A DNA stretch of 64,000 nt from JAOUJD01 sp963841815 (GCA_963841815.1 CAWJEE010000007.1:62001-126000), one strand, 5' to 3'. Shown: positions 45,816 through 56,125, numbered from the stretch's first letter. Notes: generated by a model from the sequence alone, not told the origin. Made by a program: numbers and translations.

Positions 45816-47239
45816 ATGGCCGCACGCACTGTACTGTACGACAAGCTGTGGGACGATCACGTCGTTCACGTCGAGGACGACGGACCGACGGTCCTCTACA
45901 TCGATCGGCATCTGGTCCACGAGGTGACGAGTCCGCAGGCGTTCGAAGGGCTGCGTGTAGCCGGCCGCACGCCGTGGCGCATCAGTTCGATCGTCGCGAC
46001 GGCGGACCACAACACGCCGACCACCTGGGACCGCGGCTACGAGGCATCACCGATCCGGTCTCGAAGGAGCAGGTGGTCACGCTCGACAGCAACATCCGCG
46101 AGTTCGGGGCGGCGGCGTACTTTCCGTTCCTCGACAATCAACAGGGCATCGTCCACGTGATGGGGCCGGAGCAGGGCGCGACGCTGCCGGGCATGACGGT
46201 CGTCTGCGGCGACTCGCACACCAGCACGCACGGCGCGTTCGGCGCGCTCGCCTTCGGCATCGGCACCAGCGAGGTCGAGCACGTGCTCGCGACGCAGACG
46301 TTGCTGATGAAGAAGGCGAAGAACATGCTGGTGCGCGTCGACGGCAGGCTGCCGGCGGGCTGCACCGCGAAGGACATCGTGCTCGCGATCATCGGCCGCA
46401 TCGGCACGGCGGGCGGCACCGGCTACGCGATCGAGTTCGCCGGCGGCGCGATCGAGGCGCTGTCGATGGAAGGCCGCATGACGGTCTGCAACATGGCGAT
46501 CGAGGCCGGTGCCCGCTCGGGCCTGGTCGCGGTGGACGAGAAGACGATCGACTACGTGCGCGGACGGCCGTTCTCGCCCGACGGCGCGATGTTCGAGCAG
46601 GCGGCGGCCGCATGGCGCCACTTGCGCTCGGACCCCGGCGCGCGCTTCGACCACGTCGTCGAACTGCGCGCCGAGGAGATCGAGCCGCAGGTGACGTGGG
46701 GCACCTCGCCGGAGATGGTGACTACGGTGAAGGGCATGGTGCCCGACCCCGAGGCCGAGAAGGACCCCGTGAAGCGCGAAGGCATCGAGCGCGCGCTCAA
46801 GTACATGGGCCTCGCGCCGAAGACGCCGATCACCGCGATCCGTGTCGACAAGGTCTTCATCGGCTCGTGCACGAATTCGCGCATCGAGGACCTGCGCGAG
46901 GCGGCGTGGGTCGTGAAGCGGCTGGGCAAGCGCGTCGCGTCGAGCGTGAAGCTGGCGATGGTCGTGCCGGGCTCGGGCCTCGTGAAGGCGCAGGCCGAGA
47001 AGGAAGGGCTGCACGAGATCTTCAAGGCGGCAGGCTTCGAGTGGCGCGAGCCGGGCTGCTCGATGTGCCTGGCGATGAACGCCGACCGCCTCGAGCCGGG
47101 CGAGCGCTGCGCCTCGACCAGCAACCGCAATTTCGAGGGCCGGCAGGGGGCGGGCGGCCGCACGCATCTGGTTTCGCCCGCGATGGCCGCGGCCGCGGCC
47201 ATCGAAGGACATTTCGCTGACGTGAGGAGACTCCAATGA
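45816..47239 (+). CDS. leuC: 3-isopropylmalate dehydratase large subunit (one frameshift)
   Basis: From ATG 45816 (RTVLYDKLWDDHVVHVEDDG). One G is missing near 46043: RGYEG-ITDPVSKEQVVTLDS is split between two frames. The rest is intact, with CGDSHTSTHGAFGALAFGIG, the cluster cysteines in FIGSCTNSRIEDLREA and CSMCLAMN. [4Fe-4S] enzyme interconverting 2- and 3-isopropylmalate with LeuD. The stop overlaps the entericidin ATG. Confidence 0.94.
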
Positions 47240-47385
47240 AGAGGCTGCTGGTCGTCCTGATCGCTTCTGTCGTGGCGAGCTTCGCGGCGACGGGCTGCAA
47301 CACCATCTCGGGCATGGGCAAGGACCTCGAGGCCGCCGGTGGCGCCGTCGACAAGGCCGCCACCGACACCAAGAAGAAGATGTAG
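47236..47385 (+). CDS. ecn: Entericidin A/B family lipoprotein
   Basis: 49 residues: KRLLVVLIASVVASFAATGC signal with lipobox Cys21, then NTISGMGKDLEAAGGAVDKA and a Lys-rich end. The GxGxDxxxxGxxxxKA pattern is typical of entericidins, small envelope lipoproteins linked to bacteriolysis in enterics. It sits between leuC and leuD, an arrangement common in Burkholderiales, overlapping leuC and ending 10 bases before leuD. Confidence 0.85.
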   Translation: MKRLLVVLIASVVASFAATGCNTISGMGKDLEAAGGAVDKAATDTKKKM

Positions 47386-47395
47386 GGAGGAGGTC

Positions 47396-48039
47396 CTGGA
47401 CGCCTTCACTGTTCATCAGGGACTGGTCGCGCCGCTCGACCGCGCGAACGTCGACACCGACGCGATCATCCCGAAGCAGTTCCTGAAGTCGATCAGGCGG
47501 ACCGGCTTCGGCCCGACCTGTTCGACGAGTGGCGCTACCTGGATCATGGCGAGCCGGGCATGGACCACTCGAAGCGGCCGTTGAACCCGGACTTCGTGCT
47601 GAACCAGTCGCGCTACCAGGGGGCGACCATCCTGCTGGCGCGCAAGAACTTCGGCTGCGGATCGTCGCGCGAGCACGCGCCGTGGGCGTTGCAGCAGTAC
47701 GGCTTCCGGGCGGTGATCGCACCGAGCTTCGCCGATATCTTCTTCAACAACTGCACGAAGAACGGCGTGCTGCCGGTGGTCCTGCCGGAAGTCGTGATCG
47801 ACCGCCTGTTCCACGAGGTCGCGGCGCATCCGGGCTACCGGCTCACCGTCGACTTGCCGCGGCAGAAGATCATCGAAGCCGACGGCCGCGAGCACGACTT
47901 CGACGTCGCGCCGTTCCGCAAGTACTGCCTGGTGAACGGCCTGGACGACATCGGACTGACACTGCGCCACAAGGACAAGATCGCGGCGTTCGAGAAGGAG
48001 CGGCTGATGAAGCAGCCGTGGCTCGCGAAGACCAGCTGA
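47396..48039 (+). CDS. leuD: 3-isopropylmalate dehydratase small subunit (one frameshift, non-ATG start)
   Basis: The protein should begin M-D/K-AFTVHQGLVAPLDRANVD; here the first codon position is CTG (47396), behind a good GGGAGGAGG. Either CTG initiates or the base is wrong. One G is missing after 47515 (GFGPDLFDEWRYLDHGEPG when restored). The rest is normal: ARKNFGCGSSREHAPWALQQ and APSFADIFFNNCTKNG. Partner of LeuC. Confidence 0.9.
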
Positions 48040-48106
48040 TCACCCCACTTCGTTCCGGTGCGGACAGGGGCGGGGTGAACGACAACCGGTCCGCGCGGGA
48101 ATCAGC

Positions 48107-49180
48107 ATGAAGATCGCAGTACTGCCGGGCGACGGCATCGGCAAGGAGATCGTGGCCGAGGCCGTCAAGGTGCTGCAGGCGCTGGGTGAGCGTTTCGAGC
48201 TTGAGTTCGCCGACGTCGGCGGCACGGCGTACGAGGCGCACGGTCATCCGCTGCCGGAAGCGACGCTGAAGCTCGCGCAAGGGGCCGACGCGGTTCTGTT
48301 CGGCGCGGTCGGCGACTGGAAGTACGACAAGCTCGAGCGCGCCCTGCGTCCCGAGCAGGCGATCCTCGGGCTGCGCAGGAGCCTCGGCCTGTTCGCGAAC
48401 TTCCGGCCGGCGCTCTGCTACGCGGAGCTCACGCACGCCTCCAGTCTGAAGCCCGGGCTCGTCGCCGGGCTGGACATCCTGATCGTGCGCGAGCTGACCG
48501 GGGACATCTACTTCGGCCAGCCGCGCGGGCGTCGCGTCGCCCCGGACGGCCCGTTCGCCGGCCAGCCGGAAGCGTTCGACACGATGCGCTACAGCCGCCC
48601 GGAAATCGAGCGGATCGCGCACGTGGCGTTCCAGGCGGCGCGGCGGCGCAGTCGCAAGGTCACCAGCGTGGACAAGGCCAACGTGCTCGAGACCTTCCAG
48701 TTCTGGAAGGACGTCGTGACCGAGGTCCACGGCCAGTATCCCGACGTCGAACTGGAGCACATGTACGTCGACAATGCCGCCATGCAGCTCGTCCGGGCGC
48801 CGAAGAAGTTTGACGTGATCGTCACCGGGAACATGTTCGGCGACATACTCTCCGACGAAGCGGCGATGCTGACGGGATCGATCGGCATGCTCCCGTCGGC
48901 GTCGCTCAACGAGCGGAACCAGGGGCTGTACGAGCCGTCGCACGGCAGCGCGCCGGACATCGCCGGCCAGGGCGTCGCCAATCCACTGGCAACGATCCTG
49001 TCCGCGGCGATGATGCTGCGCTACTCGCTGAACCGGGCCGCGCAGGCCGACCGGATCGAGGCCGCCGTGCGGAAGGTCCTGGGTCAGGGACTGCGCACCG
49101 CTGACATCTGGAGCGAGGGCACGAAGAAGGTCGGGACGAAGGACATGGGCGACGCGGTGGTTGCGGCGCTGAACGGATAG
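48107..49180 (+). CDS. leuB: 3-isopropylmalate dehydrogenase
   Basis: 357 residues, complete. KIAVLPGDGIGKEIVAEAVK, RELTGDIYFGQPRGR, VDKANVLETFQFWKDVVTEV and NMFGDILSDEAAMLTGSIGM are the substrate, metal and NAD motifs. Oxidative decarboxylation in leucine synthesis. Third leu gene of this operon. Confidence 0.97.
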   Translation: MKIAVLPGDGIGKEIVAEAVKVLQALGERFELEFADVGGTAYEAHGHPLPEATLKLAQGADAVLFGAVGDWKYDKLERALRPEQAILGLRRSLGLFANFRPALCYAELTHASSLKPGLVAGLDILIVRELTGDIYFGQPRGRRVAPDGPFAGQPEAFDTMRYSRPEIERIAHVAFQAARRRSRKVTSVDKANVLETFQFWKDVVTEVHGQYPDVELEHMYVDNAAMQLVRAPKKFDVIVTGNMFGDILSDEAAMLTGSIGMLPSASLNERNQGLYEPSHGSAPDIAGQGVANPLATILSAAMMLRYSLNRAAQADRIEAAVRKVLGQGLRTADIWSEGTKKVGTKDMGDAVVAALNG

Positions 49181-49210
49181 ACGACAGGCAAAACAGCAGG
49201 GGCGAGGGAA

Positions 49211-50335
49211 ATGAAAGTAGGCATCGTAGGTTGGCGCGGCATGGTGGGCTCCGTACTGATGGAGCGCATGACCGCGGAGCGTGACTTCGAACTGTTCGAC
49301 TCGGTGTTCTTCAGCACTTCGAATGCCGGCGGCGCGGCGCCCAGGGTGGCCCGGGCCGCCCCGACGCTGAAGGACGCTGGCGACATCGACGCCCTGAAGG
49401 CGTGCGACACCATCGTCACCTGCCAGGGTGGCGATTACACCAACGACGTCTTCCCGAAACTGCGGGCCGCCGGCTGGAACGGTTACTGGGTCGACGCCGC
49501 CTCGGCGCTTCGGATGAAGGACGACGCGGTCATCATTCTCGATCCCGTGAACCTGCCGGTGATCAAGGACGCGCTCGCCAAGGGCGTCAAGAACTACATC
49601 GGCGGCAACTGCACGGTGAGTCTGATGCTGATGGCACTCGACGGCCTGCTCGAGGAAAACCTGGTCGAGTGGGTCACCGCGATGACCTACCAGGCGGCCT
49701 CCGGCGCCGGCGCGCCCAACATGCGCGAGCTGCTGGACCAGATGGGCGCGGCGCACGGCAGCGTGAAGGACCTGCTGGCGGATCCGAAGTCGGCGATCCT
49801 CGACATCGACCGCCAGGTGTCGCAGATGCTGATGTCCGACCAGCTGCCGAAGGAAAACTTCGGGGTCGCGTTGGCCGGGAGCCTCATTGCCTGGATCGAC
49901 AAGGATCTGGGCAATGGCGTCAGCCGGGAGGAGTGGAAGGGCGGGGCCGAGGCGAACAAGATCCTGGGCAAGCCGGCGATGGGGCAGCCGGGGTCGCTGA
50001 TCGTCGAAGGCCTGTGTGTCCGCATCGGGGCGATGCGGTGCCACAGCCAGGCGCTCACGATCAAATTGAAGAAGGACCTGCCGCTGGCCGAGATCGAGCA
50101 ACTGTTGGCGCGCGGCAACGAGTGGGTCAAGGTCATCCCGAACAATCGCGAGGCCAGCATTCGCGAGCTGTCGCCGGCCCGGATCAGCGGGACGATGGCC
50201 GTTCCGATCGGCCGGCTGCGCAAGCTGGCGATGGGTCCGGAGTACCTGTCGGCCTTTACCGTTGGCGACCAGCTGCTGTGGGGCGCGGCCGAGCCGTTGC
50301 GGCGCATGGTTCGCCTGCTCCTCAACAAACTCTGA
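49211..50335 (+). CDS. asd: Aspartate-semialdehyde dehydrogenase
   Basis: 374 residues. VGIVGWRGMVGSVLMERM is the NADP loop and GGNCTVSLML carries the active Cys. The long proteobacterial form, with SGAGAPNMRELLDQMGAAHG and RIGAMRCHSQALTIKLKKDL. Makes the branch-point aldehyde for Lys, Met, Thr and cell-wall DAP. Thirty bases after leuB. Confidence 0.96.
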   Translation: MKVGIVGWRGMVGSVLMERMTAERDFELFDSVFFSTSNAGGAAPRVARAAPTLKDAGDIDALKACDTIVTCQGGDYTNDVFPKLRAAGWNGYWVDAASALRMKDDAVIILDPVNLPVIKDALAKGVKNYIGGNCTVSLMLMALDGLLEENLVEWVTAMTYQAASGAGAPNMRELLDQMGAAHGSVKDLLADPKSAILDIDRQVSQMLMSDQLPKENFGVALAGSLIAWIDKDLGNGVSREEWKGGAEANKILGKPAMGQPGSLIVEGLCVRIGAMRCHSQALTIKLKKDLPLAEIEQLLARGNEWVKVIPNNREASIRELSPARISGTMAVPIGRLRKLAMGPEYLSAFTVGDQLLWGAAEPLRRMVRLLLNKL

Positions 50336-50429
50336 TCGCTGCCGATCCCCTGTACCGGGCGCTGTGTGTCTGCGACGCCTGCGTCCGGCATTTCTCACAT
50401 AAAGGCGGGACTTACGGCTATTTCTAAGC

Positions 50430-50459
50430 TTGCCGCCCTAAGTCCATGAATGTTATGTT
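50430..50459 (+). promoter_or_regulatory. Possible fimV promoter
   Basis: TTGCCG (50430-50435), 18-base spacer, TATGTT (50454-50459), about 35 bases before the chosen fimV start. Confidence 0.35.
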
Positions 50460-50493
50460 CGAAAGACGTTGCATCCCACTATCAGGGGGCGGA

Positions 50494-53367
50494 ATGCCAT
50501 CCCATAAATTCGCTCGTGCGCCCCTGTGGTGCGCGCTTTCACTTGCCTTCGGACTTGCCATCTCGAGTCCCTACGCAGATGCCGCAGGTCTGGGCAGGTT
50601 GACCGTTCAGTCCGGCCTGGGGCAGCCCCTGAAGGCCGAGCTCGAGGTCACCGCGGTGGGACGGGACGAAATGCCGACGCTGCAGGTCAAGCTCGCGCCC
50701 CCGGCCGCTTTCCGCGCTGCGAACCTGGAATTCAACGCCGCCCTGAGCAACCTGCGGTTTGCCCTCGAACGGCGGGCCGACGGCAATTACTTCGTCCGCA
50801 TCAATTCGCCGCAGCCGGTCAATGAGCCCTACCTCGACCTGATGGTCGAACTCACCTGGGCCACAGGCCGGGTGATCCGCGAGTACACGGTCCTGCTGGA
50901 TCCGCCGTCTCTGCGGCAGCAGGCTGAAGTGGTGGCGCCCGCCGCGCCGGCCGCCCCGGTCGCCGCGCCGGCGCCGGCACGCCCCGCCCCCGCCGCGTCG
51001 ACTCCGCCGGCCGCGACCATGCAGCCCTCGGCTGCACCGGCGCCGGCTCCTCGCCCTGCGACGCCCGCTCCGGAAAGCAGTTATACGGTCAAGGCTGGCG
51101 ACACGCTGGGCCGGATCGCCTCGCAAAACCGGCCTGCCGGCGTGTCGCTCGACCAGATGTTGGTCGCGATGTTCCGCCAGAACCCCGAGGCTTTCTCCGG
51201 CAGCAACATGAACCGGTTGAAAGCGGGCGCGCAACTGACCATTCCGTCCGCGTCCGATGCGGCGGCCATCACGGCGGGCGATGCGCGTCGGGAAGTCGTC
51301 GCCCAGAGTGCCGACTTCGCGCAGTACAAGAGCCGGCTCGCGCAGTCCGTCACAAGCACTCCGGCCACGGCGGCGACACCGTCGACGACGGCGGCGGGCG
51401 GTGGCCAGGTCACGACCCGGGTCGAGGACAAGGGCGCCGCGGCGCAGCCCCCCGGCGACCAGTTGAAGATTGCGAAGGCTGACGACAAGGGCGCCGCGGC
51501 GGCGGCGGCCGCAAAGGCGGACGAGGCCGCGGCGAAGGCGCGCGCGCTAAAGGAAGAAGAGGAGAAGGCCGAACAGTTGCGGCGCACCAACGAGGCGCTG
51601 AAGAAGGCGCTCGAGGTCCAGAGCAAGGCCGGCACCCAGGTGCAGCAGCAGGCCGAGCAGAAGGCAGCGCCGCCGCCCGTTCCGGCGCCCGCACCGACCG
51701 AAGCTCCGAAGGCGGAACCGGCGAAATCCGAGGCGCCACCGCCCGCCCCGGCGACCAAGGCCGCGCCGCCGGCGCTGCCGCCGCAGGAAGCTCCGAACGC
51801 GTTTGTTGAAATGCTGGGCAACACGACGACCCAGCTCGGGCTCGTGGGCATCGTTGCGTTGCTCGCAGGCCTCTTCGGCTGGAGCGCGTACCGCAAGCGC
51901 AAGGCAGAAGGCGCGGAACGCTTCAAGGAGACGCACGAAGGCCTGCAGGCGAACTCGCTCTTCGGCGCGACCGGCGGCCAGAGCGTCGACACCGGAGCGA
52001 GCACGTTCAACTCGAGTTTCATCCCGGCGGCTTCCCAGCTCGACTCCAACGAGGTCGATCCTGTCGCCGAAGCGGACGTGTACATCGCGTACGGCCGCGA
52101 AGAGCAGGCCGAGGACATCCTGAAGGAAGCCCTCCGCCTGCAGCCCGATCGCCACGCCGTGCGACTGAAGCTGCTCGAGATCCATGCGCGCCGCGGTGAC
52201 AAGGCGGCCTTCATGACCATTGCGGAAGACCTGAAGGAGCGCACTGGCGCAACCGGCGAAGACTGGGACAAGGCGCTGCGCCTTGGCCGCACGATGGATC
52301 CGGACAACCCGATGTTCGCCGGCGCACCGATGACGGAACTGGCACGCGGCCCGGCGACGGCATTCCGCCTCGACCCTGACACCGCCATGGGTCGTTCGTC
52401 GACACTGACCGGGGCGCCGACCGCCGGACTCGACCTGTCCGGTCTCACCGCGAACTCAGCCATGTCGGCCGACACGGCGTCGAGCGCGCCACCGCTGACG
52501 CGCATGGTCGTCGACACGCGGATGACCGACACGGAAATGAGAAGCCTCGACACCAAGATGCCGGACACTGTTCCCGTGCCGGCACCGGCGCCCATGGCTG
52601 CACCGGTGGCGCACCCGCCGAAAAGTCAGTTCCGGGCAACCCTGACGGACGGGGAGAGCAAGAACACGATCTCGACGCCGACCGCCCAGAATGCTGACTT
52701 CGGCTCGCTCGACTTCGACCTCGGACCGACGAAAATGAACTTCGGCCCGACGACGCAGGGGCCGTACACCACGATGGACGGGCTGCCGGATGCAGCCTTC
52801 GCACCCACGGCTCCGAAGCTGCCTGCCGTCGAGGCCCCGATCGAGCCGCCGGTCGCCGGAGAGCCGGTGATGGCAACCGCGGTGGCGACCGCCATCGGCC
52901 AGATCCCGGACCTGGACCTGAACATCCCGCCGTCGAAGCCCGTCGCCCCCGCGCCCGCGCCAATGCCGACCCCCGCCCCGGTCATCAAGGCGGACGAGCA
53001 GGAGGAAGCGCTCTCGCGCCCCACCGTCATCGGCCTGAAGAAGGCGCCCGGTGTGAACACGATGATGCTCTCCGGCCTGCCGGAGGACGCTGCCGCGCGC
53101 CTGACCTCGAACACCGAGCAGGCCACGGTGCCGCTGATCGACTTCGACCTTTCCGCCATCAGCATCGACGCGGCCACCAAGCGTGGAGAGACGGAGCCTG
53201 GCAGCGCGCTCGCGCAGCAGATGGCCACGAAGCTCGACCTTGCCCGGGGTTACATCGATCTCGGCGTGAAGGACGGCGCGCGCGAGTTGCTGGATGAAGT
53301 GATGCGCGATGGCACGCGCGATCAGCGCGCCGCCGCTGTCGACCTCATCAAGCAGATCGAGAGCTGA
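50494..53367 (+). CDS. fimV: FimV/HubP-type polar peptidoglycan-binding protein
   Basis: 957 residues from ATG 50494, with GGGGGCGGA ahead; an ATG at 50446 lacks a site. Signal peptide; FimV N-terminal domain (LGRLTVQSGLGQPLKAELEV); LysM at ~195-245 (SSYTVKAGDTLGRIASQN); Ala/Pro and Ala/Glu/Lys coiled-coil region; transmembrane helix ~449-466 (GLVGIVALLAGLFGWSAY); TPR-like cytoplasmic part; and the C-terminal FimV motif LDLARGYIDLGVKDGARELL. Organises cell poles, type IV pili and chemotaxis in relatives. Confidence 0.9.
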   Translation: MPSHKFARAPLWCALSLAFGLAISSPYADAAGLGRLTVQSGLGQPLKAELEVTAVGRDEMPTLQVKLAPPAAFRAANLEFNAALSNLRFALERRADGNYFVRINSPQPVNEPYLDLMVELTWATGRVIREYTVLLDPPSLRQQAEVVAPAAPAAPVAAPAPARPAPAASTPPAATMQPSAAPAPAPRPATPAPESSYTVKAGDTLGRIASQNRPAGVSLDQMLVAMFRQNPEAFSGSNMNRLKAGAQLTIPSASDAAAITAGDARREVVAQSADFAQYKSRLAQSVTSTPATAATPSTTAAGGGQVTTRVEDKGAAAQPPGDQLKIAKADDKGAAAAAAAKADEAAAKARALKEEEEKAEQLRRTNEALKKALEVQSKAGTQVQQQAEQKAAPPPVPAPAPTEAPKAEPAKSEAPPPAPATKAAPPALPPQEAPNAFVEMLGNTTTQLGLVGIVALLAGLFGWSAYRKRKAEGAERFKETHEGLQANSLFGATGGQSVDTGASTFNSSFIPAASQLDSNEVDPVAEADVYIAYGREEQAEDILKEALRLQPDRHAVRLKLLEIHARRGDKAAFMTIAEDLKERTGATGEDWDKALRLGRTMDPDNPMFAGAPMTELARGPATAFRLDPDTAMGRSSTLTGAPTAGLDLSGLTANSAMSADTASSAPPLTRMVVDTRMTDTEMRSLDTKMPDTVPVPAPAPMAAPVAHPPKSQFRATLTDGESKNTISTPTAQNADFGSLDFDLGPTKMNFGPTTQGPYTTMDGLPDAAFAPTAPKLPAVEAPIEPPVAGEPVMATAVATAIGQIPDLDLNIPPSKPVAPAPAPMPTPAPVIKADEQEEALSRPTVIGLKKAPGVNTMMLSGLPEDAAARLTSNTEQATVPLIDFDLSAISIDAATKRGETEPGSALAQQMATKLDLARGYIDLGVKDGARELLDEVMRDGTRDQRAAAVDLIKQIES

Positions 53368-53370
53368 ACT

Positions 53371-53394
53371 CCGAGGGTCGTCAGCGACCCTCGG
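53371..53394 (+). other. Perfect 10-bp hairpin between fimV and truA
   Basis: CCGAGGGTCG, loop TCAG, CGACCCTCGG, without a following U tract. It occupies nearly all the 35-base gap and ends 8 bases before the truA GTG, so it could limit truA translation or mark a transcript end. Confidence 0.6.
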
Positions 53395-53402
53395 CGCTTC
53401 CC

Positions 53403-54221
53403 GTGCGCATCGCACTCGGACTCGAGTACGACGGCGCCGCCTTCACAGGCTGGCAGACCCAGCCAGACGGACGCGGAATCCAGGACGCGCTTGAGCGCGT
53501 CCTGGCCGCAATCGCCACAAGGCCGACGCCAACGATCTGTGCCGGACGCACCGACACCGGGGTGCACGCGCTCGACCAGGTTGCCCACTTCGACACGGAT
53601 GCCGCCCGCCCGCTCAATGCCTGGGTGCGCGGAGTCAACGGCCTCCTGCCGCCATCCATGGCCGTGCGCTGGGCGAGGGCAGTGCCGGATGCATTCCACG
53701 CGCGCTTCAGTGCCGTGCGCCGCACCTACGACTACTGGATCCTGAACGACCCCGTGCGATCTCCGCTCGCGCATGCGCGCGCCGGCTGGGTCTTTCGTCC
53801 GCTCGATGCGAGCGCGATGCACGAAGCGGCCGCGCGCCTCGTCGGCCGACACGACTTCACGTCGTTCCGGTCGTCCGAGTGCCAGGCGGCGTCGCCGGTG
53901 CGTGAACTGCGCGAACTGAGCGTGGCCAGGCAGGGGCGCCTGATTCGTGTGCGCGCGAGCGCGAACGCCTTCCTGCACCACATGATCCGCAATATCGTCG
54001 GCACGCTCGTCTACGTGGGGCTCGGGCGCCATGATCCGGCATGGGCGGCCGAGGTGCTGGCAGCGCGGGACCGGTCCCGCGCCGCGCCGACCTTCTCCGC
54101 GGCCGGGCTCTACCTCGCGCGGGTCGAGTACGATCCTTCGTTTCTCCTGCCGGCGCCTTCGGCGAAGGTGCCCGTCTGGCTGGATGCGTACCCGGATCAA
54201 GATCTGCGGACTGACCCGTGA
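53403..54221 (+). CDS. truA: tRNA pseudouridine(38-40) synthase TruA
   Basis: 272 residues from GTG 53403. Catalytic Asp51 in AGRTDTGVHALDQVAHFDTD; RRTYDYWILND and ANAFLHHMIRNIVGTLVYVG are further TruA motifs. No clear Shine-Dalgarno; a hairpin precedes the start. Its last 38 bases overlap trpF in another frame. Confidence 0.95.
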   Translation: MRIALGLEYDGAAFTGWQTQPDGRGIQDALERVLAAIATRPTPTICAGRTDTGVHALDQVAHFDTDAARPLNAWVRGVNGLLPPSMAVRWARAVPDAFHARFSAVRRTYDYWILNDPVRSPLAHARAGWVFRPLDASAMHEAAARLVGRHDFTSFRSSECQAASPVRELRELSVARQGRLIRVRASANAFLHHMIRNIVGTLVYVGLGRHDPAWAAEVLAARDRSRAAPTFSAAGLYLARVEYDPSFLLPAPSAKVPVWLDAYPDQDLRTDP

Positions 54222-54816
54222 AGCGGACGTGGCGACCGCCTGTGCGGCGGGCGCCGATGCCGTCGGCTTCGTCTGCTATCCGAAAAGCCCGCGCCACGTT
54301 GCTCCACAACGGTTGCGCGCGCTCGCGCGCGAACTCGGCCCGTTCACCGTTCCCGTCCTCCTGTTCGTGAATTCCCCGCCAGCCCTCGTGCAGGCCGCGC
54401 GCGACGCGGTGCCGACGGCAGTGCTGCAGTTTCACGGTGACGAACAGGAGCCCGAGTGCGCGCGCTATGGCGCTCCATACCTGCGCGCCTTGCGCATGGC
54501 CGAGGGGGTCGATTTGCTAGACTTCGAACGCCTCTTTTCCTCTGCGGCAGCACTGCTCCTCGACACGCCGTCCGAGGCCTATGGCGGCAGCGGCCGCGCG
54601 TTCGACTGGTCATGGATTCCAGCCCGCCGCTCCATGCGGGTGATACTTGCCGGCGGACTCAGCAGCGATAACGTGATGCGTGCCGTGCAGACGGTGCGGC
54701 CCTACGCGGTGGACGTCAGCAGTGGGGTGGAGGAGGCGCCGGGCATCAAGAGCGCGGCGCGCATCAGGGACTTCGTCGACGCGGTCCGGCGGGCGGACCA
54801 GCTTGATCCACGGTGA
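54184..54816 (+). CDS. trpF: Phosphoribosylanthranilate isomerase
   Basis: 210 residues from ATG 54184 (MRTRIKICGLTREADV, with catalytic Cys8). GADAVGFVCYPKSPRHV, VLQFHGDE, ILAGGLSSDNV and VDVSSGVEEAPGIKSAARI complete the TIM barrel. Amadori rearrangement in tryptophan synthesis. The start overlaps truA. Confidence 0.95.
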   Translation: MRTRIKICGLTREADVATACAAGADAVGFVCYPKSPRHVAPQRLRALARELGPFTVPVLLFVNSPPALVQAARDAVPTAVLQFHGDEQEPECARYGAPYLRALRMAEGVDLLDFERLFSSAAALLLDTPSEAYGGSGRAFDWSWIPARRSMRVILAGGLSSDNVMRAVQTVRPYAVDVSSGVEEAPGIKSAARIRDFVDAVRRADQLDPR

Positions 54817-54855
54817 AAAGCAAGTGATGCCTGCAACGATTGGCCTGGAGGCCGC

Positions 54856-56125
54856 ATGAAGCCGTACGACCTGCCCGACCAGCGCGGGCACTTCGGCCCG
54901 TACGGCGGCGTGTTCGTCGCCGAGACACTGATGCACGCACTCGACGAACTGCGCGAGGCGTACGAGCGTTACCGCACGGATCCCGAGTTCGTCGCCGAGT
55001 TCAAGGACGAGCTCGAGCACTTCGTCGGCCGTCCGAGCCCGATCTACCACGCGCGGCGCTGGAGCGAGATGCTCGGTGGTGCGCAGGTCTACCTGAAGCG
55101 CGAGGACCTGAATCACACGGGCGCGCACAAGATCAACAACACGATCGGCCAGGCGCTGCTCGCCCGGCGGATGGGCAAGCCGCGCGTGATCGCCGAGACC
55201 GGCGCGGGCCAGCACGGCGTGGCGACGGCGACGGTGGCGGCGCGCTTCGGCATGGAGTGCGTCGTCTACATGGGCAGCGAGGACATCGGGCGGCAGGCCG
55301 CGAATGTCTTCCGGATGAAGCTGCTCGGCGCGAGGGTGGTGCCGGTCGACGAGCGGCAGCCGACGCTGAAGGACGCGCTGAACGAGGCGATGCGCGACTG
55401 GGTGACGAACGTCGAGAACACGTTCTACATCATCGGCACCGTCGCACGGCCCGCATCCGTACCCGATGATGGTGCGCGATTTTCAACTCGGTCGATCGGC
55501 AAGGAAGGCTCGAAGCAGATGCCGCGGATGGCCGGCCGTCAGCCGGACGCGGTGATCGCCTGCGTCGGCGGCGGCAGCAATGCGATGGGCATCTTCTATC
55601 GACTACATCGCGCACGAGCAGGTGCGCCTGATCGGCGTCGAGGCGGCGGGCGAGGGCCTGACGACGATGCGCGCACGCGGCGAGCCTGCAGATGGGCGAC
55701 GCCGGGCGTGCTGCACGGCAACCGGACGCTACCTGCTGCAGGACGAGGACGGTCAGATCACCGAGACACACTCGGTCAGCGCCGGCCTGGACTACCCGGG
55801 CGTCGGCCCCGAGCACGCGTGGCTGAAGGACAGCGGGCGCGCGGAGTACGTCGGAGCCACCGACGAGGAAGCACTGAAGGCCTTCCACGAGTGCTGCCGA
55901 ATCGAGGGCATCATTCCTGCGCTCGAATCCAGCCACGCGCTCGCGTACGCGACCAAGCTGGCGCCGACGATGCGCAAGGACCAGGTCCTCCTGGTGAATC
56001 TCTCGGGCCGCGGCGACAAGGACCTGCACATCGTTTCCGAGGCGAGCGGCCTGGAGTTCTACTGCCGCGCCTCGTGCCGCGAGGCTACCCTCGAGTACAG
56101 GCGCAACCACCCGGGAGGCGAATGA
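54856..56125 (+). CDS. trpB: Tryptophan synthase beta subunit (several frameshifts)
   Basis: N-terminal ~195 residues are clean (GHFGPYGGVFVAETLMHALD; PLP lysine in KREDLNHTGAHKINNTIGQA). Then the frame wanders: an extra base at ~55446 and a missing one at ~55484 (hiding GPHPYPMMVRDFQ), an extra one at ~55598 (FYDYIAHEQVRLIGVEAAGE), and further shifts at ~55680-55735 (ASLQMGDAG / VLHGNRT / YLLQDEDGQITETHSVSAGL). It ends in NLSGRGDKDLHIVSEASGLE and stops at 56125. Uncorrected, one frame reads on into trpA, an artefact. Confidence 0.92.

Noticed and set aside
42142..45825. 1227-codon minus-strand open frame
   Set aside because: Only its first ~200 codons hold pieces of the broken dioxygenase; the rest is antisense to the MFS and M48 genes.
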